A stretch of DNA of 64,000 bases from Turnera subulata (Eukaryota; Streptophyta; Magnoliopsida; Malpighiales; Passifloraceae), in the NCBI GenBank assembly GCA_028386065.3, contig JAKUCV010002086.1:213120-277119 (forward strand). Direction: 5' to 3'. Below are positions 32,203-42,665 of this stretch, in pieces (the stretch's first letter is position 1; each line of letters begins with the position of its first letter). The notes under the pieces are model-generated. The model saw only the letters and a program-made list of their open reading frames with translations, made no database searches and had not been told where the DNA came from. Position numbers and translations under genes: made by a program.

Positions 32203-32496
32203 CCTCACACAGTTCCTGCAGGTTAGGTTTGCATACCGGCGGCTGTGGCGTCACCTCGGACAAGACTCGGATCCAATAGCATGCATTGTGTCTTGCATAT
32301 AAAATGTTACTGAATGTCTAGGAATGCTTCCGCTGTGCAAATGTTGATGTCCCCACAAGGTGACGAGATTGTGATTTTGATTGACTATTTGTCCTTTTGT
32401 TAATATGTGTTCTTGCTCTTATGATATGTTGGCCACGTGGTGGTACTGTTTGCTGTATTTACTGTTAGATGAGTGAATTTAGGTCAGGGTGTTTCA

Positions 32497-33826
32497 CATT
32501 CATTTTGTTCCGATTTTTTAAAGAAAAATTTTCATAATTATCCCAATCAGAGTATGGGTAAAAACCAACTCATTGATTTTGTTCCGATTTTTTTTTTAAA
32601 AAAAAATTATCAGAAACTTACTCCTCCCTTTCCTTGCGTGTCGGTTTTGTGCATGCATGTATCTTAGACAAATTTCTGTATCTATTGGAAGTAAATTAAA
32701 TATAAGAATTCATCGCGAATTGCATATTAGGAGTTATTTATATAGGCGGGGATCTACACACCCAAGACTCACGCTTTCCTAAGAGTTTTTTGGATGAGGA
32801 GAAACTTGATATTGATGAGCGATTTGTGTCACATTGTATTCTGGACATTCCTTATTGGTAAAGAGGTGTAGTTTTGTAGCTTAACTCTACTTGGCTAAAC
32901 CAAATGTCGGTGCGAACAAATTATGATATGAGCTGCACCATCAGAAAAATAAACTGAAAAAAAAAATGTCGGTTTTTTTTTTAAAAAAAAAGATACAGGA
33001 TTAGATTATCAGAATAAAAAAAATAAAAAGAATTAGTAAAAAAGATACTGAGATTAGATTAAAAAGAAGTTAAACCCTCCAGGATCAGATTAAAAAAAGT
33101 TAAACTCTCCATGAGATCAGATTAAAAAAAACTTTAGCCCATTTATTTTGTTCCTATTTTTTATCAAATAAATTTAATTGATAATTGTTAAACTCTTATC
33201 TCTAAATATTTAGAAATACAGGTACATGTTTTGTTTTTGATACTGTTTCCTCTCCATTTATTCTTCTCTGTTTCCTAATTTTTTTAGCTTGCAGTACGAA
33301 CTAATCTTATTCTTTTTTTTTTTGCTCTCTATACAATACTATTTTAGTTTTTAAGTTCCTGTATCTAATACAGTTTCTTTAAAGAAACAAAAAAGTATAA
33401 TCACACAGAGAAATTCGGATGTTAGTACATTGATGTACGGATACAGTTTCTTTACAATTCTTTTTTGTTTTTTAAGTTTCTGCTCATACAGTTTCTTTTC
33501 AGAAACAAAGAAATGAAAACACACTGAGAAATCCGAATGTCAGTACAATGAAACAAAAATTTGAAAACACACAGAGAAAATCCAGATGTCAGTACAATGA
33601 AATTCGGATATAGTTTCTGTGTTTTACAGTTTCTTTTCAGTTTCTTTTCTATTCTACTTTGATTTTTAAGTATTTATCTCTGTGAAAATTTAAATTTCAA
33701 TTTTTTATTTTCTATTTGTATTGTATTTGTTTTTCCCCCCTCATTTCTATTCTATTATTTTTCCCTTCCATTGCATTTGTTTTTTTTACCAGTATTTTAT
33801 ATTATTTTTCATTTTTGGGCATTATG
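32497..33826. other. Helitron-internal AT-rich DNA
   Basis: No coding exon was recognised. From 33360 to 33620 a short motif containing AGAAATYCGRATGTYAGTAC occurs three times among ACAGTTTCTTT repeats. The same stretch recurs in the duplicate at 36283-37615. Confidence 0.5.
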
Positions 33827-36800
33827 TTGGGCCTCTGCTCGCACCACCTTACTGCTGCCGACGACGTCGCCTCCTCTTCTCGCCGCCCTATTGCTGCACC
33901 GCGCCGTCCCCGCCACCTCCTCGCCTGCCGACAGCCGCTCGCTTCCTTCCCTGCTGCCCCCGCCGTCAACCTACTCACCAAGGTGAGTTGAAGATGATGG
34001 AAGGGTAAATTAGGTTTAGTGTAAGATGGGTTGGGTTGTGTAATAGGTTGGGCTTGGGCAAGATTTGTGGGCTAAGAGTTTAATTGGGGCCTGGGTTGAA
34101 GTCAGATGGGTTAGCTGGGCTAATAAGGTTACTGGGCTTAGCGCGTTGGGCTTATGAGTGGGTTTGATAGTTTAGACTAGGGCTGACACCGTGGACCTAG
34201 CTATGGGCCTGGTCTGGTTGGCCAGTCCAATAACAATAAGAGACATTAATAAAAATACAACAGACTTATGGTATACGTATAAATACATATATATTATGAA
34301 AGTATAAGCAAATAATAATTAATAACAATAATTTGGAGAAAGTAAATATTATCAAGGAAATAAATTGGATAAAAATAATGATGATAAATTTGAATTTAGT
34401 TTATTTACGGCTGTTATCTTTATAAATATATGAATATGTATATGCATACATACGGTCGTATGTGATTTACTAAGCATACATACGTTTTATAATAATTACC
34501 TCTTTTAGCATATATATACATGTAATTAAGAAACTAACAATTTAATTTACGGATTAAAAATGATATTATTCTATTTGGATTTAACTACATATTTATAAGT
34601 CTTTTACGTAAACCGTACAAAATCTATTTTATGGCTATGCCAGGATTGTTAATTTACCGGAAGTAATTTACTAACGTAACAATGGTATTATTATTTTTAC
34701 ACTATTAGTTATGTGCATACATGTATTTATTGTATTATATTTACTTTAAATGACTAAAATAGTATGACTATAAAAATAAATGGTTATACATAACTTACCT
34801 AATGAGCATGTATACCACGAGCGACTAAAGGGCTGGGATATCGGCTTGGACGCTCGGTTTCGGTTTTAATTTAAAATTACGTATAATTAGTAAATCGACT
34901 GAAAACATATAACGAGCCAATTTTTAATTAATTGGGAATGTTAATTTCATAGTAAAGGAAATTATTGAAATAATAAAATAAATATGATATAAGGCAAGTC
35001 ATATAATAATTACTAAAACTAGCTTCATGCATGATCGTCCTTGTTTGTGCATTGTAAGTGATTTTTGTTGTTCTAAATATAGGAATATCGAGGCTTAACC
35101 AAATATCGGCTTCCAAGGAGTATCAGGTGAGGATATAAACTTAAAAACTTCGGTATGCTGCCCGTGGTACCCCGAATGTTGATTTATCATTTTTCTTATA
35201 TGTTATCTTGTTGTGCCTGTCATGTTATTGCTGGCTGCTATTGTGATTATTGTTATGTGTTTGATGACTACTGTGATTGATTATTGAACTTTGTGAGGTT
35301 GATGTGAATATTGTGATGACTATACGAGATACGAGATATGGAGTTAATAGTGATAGTGACCCGGTATCCTGACATTGTGACTGGATTCCCAGAGGAGCTG
35401 TGAGGCTGAGAGCCTGCTCGGGAACGTGAATATGATGAGTTACTGTTGGACAGTGGAATAAGAAATAATAATAAACAGTGGTAATAACATCTAGACATCT
35501 AGGTTGTCACGTGACAGGTATTGGTACGGCCAGATGGTAGTCGCCCTGTGATTTGTGATATGATAGGGAGGACTGCGTGGACTCCCGGCTGAGGACTGCG
35601 GGACTCAGTTGATTTGCTATAGGAAGGACTGCGGGACTTCCGCCGAGGACTGCGGGACTCGGTTATTTGTGATATGATTTGTGATATTTATGGATTAACG
35701 GGGAGTACCCTGGGGTTAGCTAACCTGGCTACCAGGCACGGCCGATACTTATTACGTGACAGGGCCCTAATAATAAAATTGGTAAGTCTACCGTCAAATG
35801 TCGGTGAGTTTATGAGATTGGCTTAACCATGAGAAGTTTGACGAATAGTTAGTTCAGGTAAGATGAAACTGATGCTATGTTTGTGCTTGCTGTACTTCTA
35901 TTGTTTTCTGTGTTGGCTTGGGTGTATTTGCGGTTGCATGTATACTGTTGTTTATTTGTTTATCGGTGAGACAGTGGTTGGTCTCACCCCTCACACAGTT
36001 CCTGCAGGTTAGGTTTGCATACCGGCGGCTGTGGCGTCACCTCGGACAAGACTCGGATCCAATAGCATGCATTGTGTCTTGCATATAAAATGTTACTGAA
36101 TGTCTAGGAATGCTTCCGCTGTGCAAATGTTGATGTCCCCACAAGGTGACGAGATTGTGATTTTGATTGACTATTTGTCCTTTTGTTAATATGTGTTCTT
36201 GCTCTTATGATATGTTGGCCACGTGGTGGTACTGTTTGCTGTATTTACTGTTAGATGAGTGAATTTAGGTCAGGGTGTTTCACATTCATTTTGTTCCGAT
36301 TTTTTAAAGAAAAATTTTCATAATTATCCCAATCAGAGTATGGGTAAAAACCAACTCATTGATTTTGTTCTGATTTTTTTTTTTTAAAAAAAATTATCAG
36401 AAACTTACTCCTCCCTTCCCTTGCGTGTCGGTTTTGTGCATGCATGTATCTTAGACAAATTTCTGTATCTATTGGAAGTAAATTAAATATAAGAATTCAT
36501 CGCGAATTGCATATTAGGAGTTATTTATATAGGCGGGGATCTACACACCCAAGACTCACGCTTTCCTGAGAGTTTTTTGGATGAGGAGAAACTTGATATT
36601 GATGAGCGATTTATGTCACATTGTATTGTGAACATTCCTTATTGGTAAGGAGGTGTAGTTTTGTAGCTTAACTCTACTTGGCTAAACCAAATGTCGGTGC
36701 GAACAAATTATGATATGAGCTGCACCATCAGAAAAATAAACTGAAAAAAAAAATGTCGGTTTTTTTTTTAAAAAAAAAGATACAGGATTAGATTATCAGA

Positions 36801-37615
36801 ATAAAAAAAATAAAAAGAATTAGTAAAAAAGATACTGAGATTAGATTAAAAAGAAGTTAAACCCTCCAGGATCAGATTAAAAAAAGTTAAACTCTCCATG
36901 AGATCAGATTAATAAAAACTTTAGCCCATTTATTTTGTTCCTATTTTTTATCAAATAAATTTAATTGATAATTGTTAAACTCTTATCTCTAAATATTTAT
37001 AAATACAGGTACAGGTTTTGTTTTTGATACTGTTTCCTCTCCATTTATTCTTCTCTGTTTTCCTACTTTTTTTAGCTTGCAGTACGAACTAATCTTATTC
37101 TTTTTTTTTGCTCTCTATACAATACTATTTTAGTTTTTAAGTTCCTGTATCTAATACAGTTTCTTTAAAGAAACAAAAAAGTATAATCACACAGAGAAAT
37201 TCGGATGTTAGTACATTGATGTACGGATACAGTTTCTTTACAATTCTTTTTTGTTTTTTAAGTTTCTGCTCATACAGTTTCTTTTCAAAAACAAAGAAAT
37301 GAAAACACACTGAGAAATCTGAATGTCAGTACAATGAAACAAAAATTTGAAAACACACAGAGAAAATCCAGATGTCAGTACAATGAAATTCGGATACAGT
37401 TTCTGTGTTTTACAGTTTCTTTTCAGTTTCTTTTCTATTCTACTTTGATTTTTAAGTATTTATCTCTGTGAAAATTTAAATTTAAATTTTTTATTTACTA
37501 TTTGTATTGTATTTGATTTTCCCCCTCATTTTTATTCTATTATTTTTCCCTTCCATTGCATTTGTTTTTTTTACCAGTATTTTATATTATTTTTCATTTT
37601 TGGGCATTATGTTGG
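33827..37615 (+). repeat. Tandem duplication, second unit
   Basis: It repeats 30041-33826 almost base for base, including a second copy of the truncated LTR (33827-36282) and its CATTC flank. It ends at TTGG (37612-37615), where unit 1 instead runs into GGCCTCTG, so the head-to-tail junction is at 33827-33830. Confidence 0.9.
35566..35662 (+). repeat. Second copy of the four-hairpin array
   Basis: Identical to 31780-31876 because it lies in the tandem duplication. Confidence 0.85.
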
Positions 37616-37927
37616 TTTTTTTTAATTTCCTTGAATTTAATATTTTTCCTATTTTCTTTTACATTGCATTAGTTTTTAAAAATTATCCAGTATTCTATAT
37701 TTTTTCCATTTTTTTGGCATTGTGTTAATTTCTTTCAATTTCCTTGAATTAAATATTATTTTCCTGTGTTAGTTTTTTGTTTTTCAGTTTTCTTTTTTTT
37801 TCTTTCTTTTAGTATGTATTTTAGTAAGTATTAATATTTTTAAGAATTTATATAAAAGAAAATACTTTTTTTTGTGTTACACTTTAATTGTATATTTAAA
37901 TTTGTATAATATATTATTTTTTTCAGG

Positions 37928-38074
37928 ACAATGAATATTCATACATTGGATGAATTGACCCCTGACAAGGATTCATGGATAATTCATGTTAGGGTTTCAA
38001 GGATGTGGGAGTCTATGAATACCAAATTACAAAATCTTCTTATCAGTTTAGATTTGGTTCTAATTGATTCAAAG
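37928..38074 (+). pseudogene. RPA1-like first coding exon carried by Helitron
   Basis: After TTTTTTTCAG an exon holds an ATG at 37931 and reads MNIHTLDELTPDKDSWIIHV, then RVSRMWESMN and SLDLVLIDSKV, up to a donor G|GTATGC at 38075. This is the N-terminal OB-fold start of the replication protein A large-subunit-like proteins that plant Helitrons carry. No convincing following exon of this gene was found, so it is a fragment. Confidence 0.6.
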
Positions 38075-39514
38075 GTATGCTTATTTGTTTTTATTTTTTC
38101 CATTATTATTTAATTTTCACGAAATTTTTATAAAAAAAATTACGGCAATAATAATTTCCATTGAATGTTTTTTATTTTCTTTTATTTTTATTATATTTCC
38201 TTTACATTGTATTAGTCTTTTTAAATTTTCCAGTATTATTTACATTTTTATATTTTTTTTGTATTTTATTTGTTTTTTTCCTCATTTATAATATATATTT
38301 TTTCCCCTTCCATTATATCTGTTTTTTTCCAGTATTATATATTATTTTTCAATTTTTTGGTATTATGTTGGTTTTTTTAATTTTCCTGAATTTGTTTTTT
38401 TGCTTTTTCTTTTACATTGCATTAGTTTAATTTTTGTTAATTTTCTTGAATTAAATATTATTTTCCTGTTTTTTATACATTGTGTTAGTTTTTTCCCAGA
38501 ATATTATGTTACATTTCAATTCTTTGGTATTTTTTTAAAAAAATTTGTTGAATATTTTCAAAAACAAAATCGTGTTTTGCATTTGTTTTTTTCAGAATAA
38601 TATAATATTTTCTTTTTTTTTATTTTATTGTTTTTATGTTGCAAATTTTCCATAATTATTTATTACTTTCATGCTTTAATTTTTTTGACAGTGTGTTTGT
38701 TTTTTAAATATTCCAGATTTATTTATTATTTTCCTACTTTATTTTTTGGCATTGTTTTTTTTTTCAGGTTTATAATATATTTTTTCCTTCCATTGTGATA
38801 GTTTTCTAATTTTTCTAGAATATATGAGATTTTATATGATATTAAAAATTAAATATTAAGTAGTGTAAGTATTAAAATAAAAAATATTACATGCCCCTTC
38901 CATTACAATTGTTTATTTCCAGTATTACATATTATTTTCCAATTTTTTGATATTATGTTGGTTTTTTTAATTTTCCTGAATTTAATTTTTTTGCTTTTTC
39001 TTTTACATTGCAATAGTTTAATTTTTTTCAATTTTCTTGAATTAAATATTATTTTCCTGTTTGTTATACATTGTGTTAGTTTTTTCCCCGAATATTATTT
39101 TAAATTTCTATTCTTTGGCATTATTTTTTTTAATTTTGTTGAATATTTTCAAAAACAAAATCGTGGCAATATTACCTATCGTTGCATTTGTTTTTTTCAA
39201 AATAATATAATATTTTATCTTTTTTTTTTCATTTTACTGTTTTTGTATTACAAATTTTCCATAATTATTTATTACTTTCATGCTTTAATTTTTTTGGCAT
39301 TGTGTTTGTTTTTTAAATATTCCAGATTTGTTCATTATTTTCCTACTTTATTTTTTTGGCATTGTGTTTTTTCAGGTTTATAATATATTTTTTCCTTCCA
39401 TTGTGATAGTTTTCTAATTTTTCTAGAATATATGAGATTTTTTTTATATTAAAAAATAAATATTAAGTAGTGTAAGTATTAAAATAAAAAATATTACATG
39501 CCCCTTCCATTCAG

Positions 39515-39739
39515 TCACTAAAAAGTGTTGGGTTATATCTTCCGAAACAAGTTTTCACACATGGTCAACTGTATGTTGCTGTTTCACGCGTAACAAGCAG
39601 AGAAGGATTACGCATATTGGTGAATGATAATGAATGTATTGAAAAAAATATCATGAAAAATATTGTGTACCATGAAATTTTTGGTCAAGATAGAAATAAG
39701 AGATTTCTCATTCAATTTCTCAACTATCTTATTATGTAA
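39515..39739 (+). pseudogene. Helitron helicase (Pif1-like) last exon
   Basis: After an acceptor ending CAG at 39514, 74 codons read YLPKQVFTHGQLYVAVSRVT, then SREGLRILV and NIVYHEIF, closing with a stop at 39737-39739. The GQLYVAVSRVTS stretch is the C-terminal motif of the Pif1-type helicase domain of the Helitron RepHel protein. The Rep nuclease and the rest of the helicase are not present in recognisable form. It is good evidence that the surrounding DNA descends from an autonomous Helitron. Confidence 0.7.
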
Positions 39740-39780
39740 TGAAATTTTTTCTTCAAACACTATAAAACTAATTGAAGGAC

Positions 39781-39866
39781 GTGGGAGTCAAGGATGTGGG
39801 AGTCTTTGAATACCAAATTACAAAATCTTCTTATCAGTTTAGATTTGGTTCTAATTGATTCAAATG
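39781..39866 (+). pseudogene. Partial repeat of the RPA-like exon
   Basis: The end of the exon at 37928-38074 (from GGATGTGGGAGTCT onward) is repeated here without its start. The following intron-like sequence is repeated too, so a segment was duplicated inside the Helitron. Confidence 0.65.
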
Positions 39867-41220
39867 TATACTTATTTGTTTTTATTTTTTCCATTATTAT
39901 TTAATTTTCACGAAATTTATATAAAAAAATGACGGCAATATTAATTTCCATTGGATTTTTTTATTTTCTTTTATTTTTATTATATTTCCTTTACATTGTA
40001 TTAGTCTTTTTAAAATTTCCAGTATTATTTACAATTTTATATTTTTTGTTTGTATTTTATTTGTTTTTTTCCTCATTTATAATATATATTTTTTCCCCTT
40101 CCATTACATTTGTTTTTTTCCAGTATTATATATTATTTTCCAATTTTTTGGTATTATGTTCGTTTTTTTTAATTTTATTGAATTTAATTTTTTTGCTTTT
40201 TTCTTTTACATTGCATTAGTTTAATTTTTGTCAATTTTCTTGAAATAAATATTATTTTCCTGTTTGTTATACATTGTGTTAGTTTTTTCCCAGAATATTA
40301 TGTTATATTTCTATTCTTTGGCATTGTTTTTTTTAAATTTTATTGAATATTTTCAAAAACAAAATCGTGGTAATATATGAGATTTTATTTGATATTAAAT
40401 ATTACATATTAAGTAGTGTAAGTATTAAAATAAAAAATATTTCATGCCACTTAAATTTTCAGCAATTTAAAAAAATTGAAATTAATTTTTTTTGCTTTTA
40501 TTTTTTTGGCATTTTTTGTGTTTTTTTAGTTACCCTAAATCGTTTACTATTTTCATTTTTTAAAAGGCTATTGTGTTAGTTTTCTTTATTTTTTGGATTA
40601 TATATAATTTGCTTTTTTTTGCATTGTGTTTTTTTAAAAACTAAATCTGATTTATTTATATTAATGGGAAAAAATAGAACAACACAAAAAATATATATAT
40701 AGAAAGGAAAAGGTTTAATTATAAGAAATATTTTTATTAAAAAAAGAATTAAACTTGAAAAAAATTCTAAAAAAAACAAAGAGGAAGGATGATGCATAAA
40801 AATAATTAATATATTAGTGGACAAAAAAACCCAAAAAAAAAGAGAATCAATAAGAATACAAAATTTTTAAAAAATAAAGTGCTTCTAAAAAATATAATCT
40901 ATTTATATTAAAAAAACAAAAAAAATTATTTTATGACATAAATTAATATAGAAAATTAGTAGCAAAAAATTGTTACCCACTAAAAGTGAATACATTTTTA
41001 ATAAGTCAACAACACAAACACCTCTTTTTAAAGCCTTTATAACCGAATTTCTTACTTATTAAAGAAAAAATTCTTTGCCCTATGTTTAAATTTTTTGTTA
41101 TACAAAATTTTTTTTATCATATGAAATTAAAAATGTTATTGAAAAATATTTAAAATTTATACTAACCAAGTTTTTTCCTAAATAAGTTTTATGCGTATAC
41201 TTTTAAAAAACTAACCATGT

Positions 41221-41245
41221 CCGTGTAATCCACGGGTAGTATTAG
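41221..41245 (+). other. Helitron-like 3' terminus, upstream copy
   Basis: The hairpin CCGTG-TAATC-CACGG (41221-41235) is followed by GTAGTATTAG and T. Preceding sequence resembles that before the terminus at 41696-41722, about 480 bp away. The final ATTAG departs from CTRR. Confidence 0.5.
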
Positions 41246-41695
41246 TTTTAAGAATTTTAATTCCTAGATTTCTATTCATTTTGTTTACATAATATTAGCA
41301 CTTAATATTTTATACTTTATATTTTAGTATTAGATTTCTAAGTTCAAAATTTTAACAAATATACTACTTAATATTTTATACGGCCATTAGCGAGCTTGAT
41401 TTTAGAATATTAATTAAATTTAAATAATTCTAAATCAGAAAATATTAAATTGACGATATATAAATATAAATTTGACCTGAAAATTGAATAAATTAATATA
41501 GGTATGCAATTGGAAAAAGAGGACCTCACTTAATATTTTATATGGCCATTAGTTTCAATTATTTTTTTTTCTTACAGATTGGTTGAGCAGCAAGTTTAAT
41601 ACGTATACTGTTAAAAAAATTTTAAACCATACAATAATAAAAAAAAATTTAAAATTTATAAAAAATATATTTTATTAAAAAAATACTAACCAAGT

Positions 41696-41722
41696 CCGTG
41701 GAATCCACAGGTAGTAAACTAG
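41696..41722 (+). other. Helitron 3' terminus, downstream copy
   Basis: GTGG-AAT-CCAC forms a short hairpin and CTAG (41719-41722) precedes T, as expected for the Helitron 3' end. Confidence 0.6.
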
Positions 41723-42144
41723 TGTTACTAGATACTGATAGTATAATTTTATTAGGCCACTTTTTTGTTTAATTTTATTAGGCCACTTTTTGTTTTAATA
41801 TCGTGTGAAAAATTTTACTTTTTGTTAAAAATTATATAGGTTTTAGAATTTTCCACATACATCTCAAGAAAAATAAACCCAAAGCATGTTATAAATTTTT
41901 TGAAAGAAACAAAAGATAAATAATATTAACCAAAACAGATAAGTGAGAAGTGAGAGGATAAGTGAGAAGATATCATAGATGAGAGCATAGTTTTTAACGA
42001 GGATAATTTTATTATTATAAATTAAAAAAGCGGAAGTAGAGTGCTGCTTTATAAACCAAACCAACCAGTGGAGTGCGGGATATCCTCCGAGAGATTAGTC
42101 TGCAAAACCTTCATTTCCCTAGGGGCATAATCCAGGGGAATTTA
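41723..42144. other. Distal upstream region of the NRAMP gene
   Basis: AT-rich DNA between the Helitron end and the G-box. No further element or ORF was recognised. Confidence 0.5.
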
Positions 42145-42150
42145 CACGTG
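42145..42150 (+). promoter_or_regulatory. G-box CACGTG upstream of NRAMP
   Basis: A palindromic CACGTG lies about 100 bp before the TATA candidate. Plant bHLH factors, including iron-deficiency regulators, bind this core; use here is inferred. Confidence 0.35.
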
Positions 42151-42252
42151 TGCCAGAAAAAGAAATATTCTAAAGTTTTCACTCTTCACTCCTCTCTTTT
42201 TTTTTACAGTCCTGAAGAAAAAACAATAATGGAATTTTTTTATTTCTCTCTC

Positions 42253-42260
42253 TATATATA
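42253..42260 (+). promoter_or_regulatory. Candidate TATA box of NRAMP
   Basis: TATATATA follows a TC-rich stretch and precedes a likely leader with a 5'-UTR intron. It is the best TATA candidate upstream of the ATG. Confidence 0.45.
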
Positions 42261-42397
42261 ATGGATATGCTGTGCAAGTACACTGAGATGAAACAGCAGG
42301 CAGGTACATCCATCAAGAGACAGAGGAGAGAACGAGTGTGAGAGTTCCTAATCGCAGAAACTCTGTCTCTTTTTATGTGCACCTTACGAAACTAAAG

Positions 42398-42643
42398 GTT
42401 AGTTGGTTGGTTTTCCCTTTTAAGACGTACTCCTCCATGCACTCTTGTCTTCTCCTCCTGGGTTTGACGTTAAAGTTTAAATCTTTGCATATCATTGATT
42501 CAGACCCAGATTGCTTTTTTACCCCCTTGCTTCTTAATCTTTTTTTTTTTTTTGTTGCAAATGCTTGGATTCAGTGTTTCACTTTAATACTCTGTTGTTT
42601 TTTTTTTCTTTTCTTTTTTTTTTCCAATTGATATAGTTAACAG
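42398..42643 (+). other. Probable 5'-UTR intron of NRAMP
   Basis: AAAG|GTTAGT at 42398 is a good donor. Acceptors after a strong pyrimidine tract are ATATAG (ends 42636) or AACAG (ends 42643). The start codon is 23 bases after the latter. Confidence 0.5.
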
Positions 42644-42665
42644 AGAGCAAAGTGTGATAGTAGCC

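Larger units (their letters stand above)
29103..32496 (+). mobile_element. Solo LTR, Ty3/gypsy family B-like (3.4 kb)
   Basis: It starts TGTAACGACCCGGGTAAAA and ends AGGGTGTTTCA. CATTC flanks it perfectly on both sides (29098-29102 and 32497-32501). The layout equals that of the LTRs at 2937 and 55860: a pyrimidine-rich tract (29430-29700), a GC-rich segment (29700-30196), AAG|GTGAGT at 30197, six TGGGCY motifs (30263-30423), an AT-rich stretch, a hairpin array (31780-31876), the GTGACAGGGCCC block (31970) and a terminal hairpin (32179-32202). The long proline/serine-rich ORFs in the GC-rich segment show no known domain. Confidence 0.85.
30041..33826 (+). repeat. Tandem duplication, first unit (about 3.79 kb)
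   Basis: This unit covers the 3' 2.46 kb of the solo LTR and 1.33 kb of downstream Helitron DNA. The second unit follows directly. Differences are few single bases and homopolymer lengths. All boundaries share TTGG. Confidence 0.9.
28699..41722 (+). mobile_element. Degenerate Helitron region (about 13 kb with later insertions)
   Basis: The left end TCTATTATATATATTAATAG follows an A, and the right end is CTAG (41719-41722) before a T, preceded by an imperfect hairpin at 41696-41710. Inside are remnants of Helitron-borne genes: an RPA-like first exon (37928-38074, partly repeated at 39781-39866) and the last helicase exon (39515-39739). A solo LTR and a 3.8-kb tandem duplication account for over half the length. 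Long AT-rich, T-tract-rich segments (38100-39500 and 39870-40450) are repeated copies of each other. Whether one Helitron or several nested ones made this region is unresolved. Confidence 0.55.

Noticed and set aside
37507..40579. Many Phe/Ile/Leu-rich ORFs resembling membrane proteins
   Set aside because: They come from T-rich Helitron DNA. Hydrophobicity is a composition effect, and only the RPA-like and helicase exons have family support.
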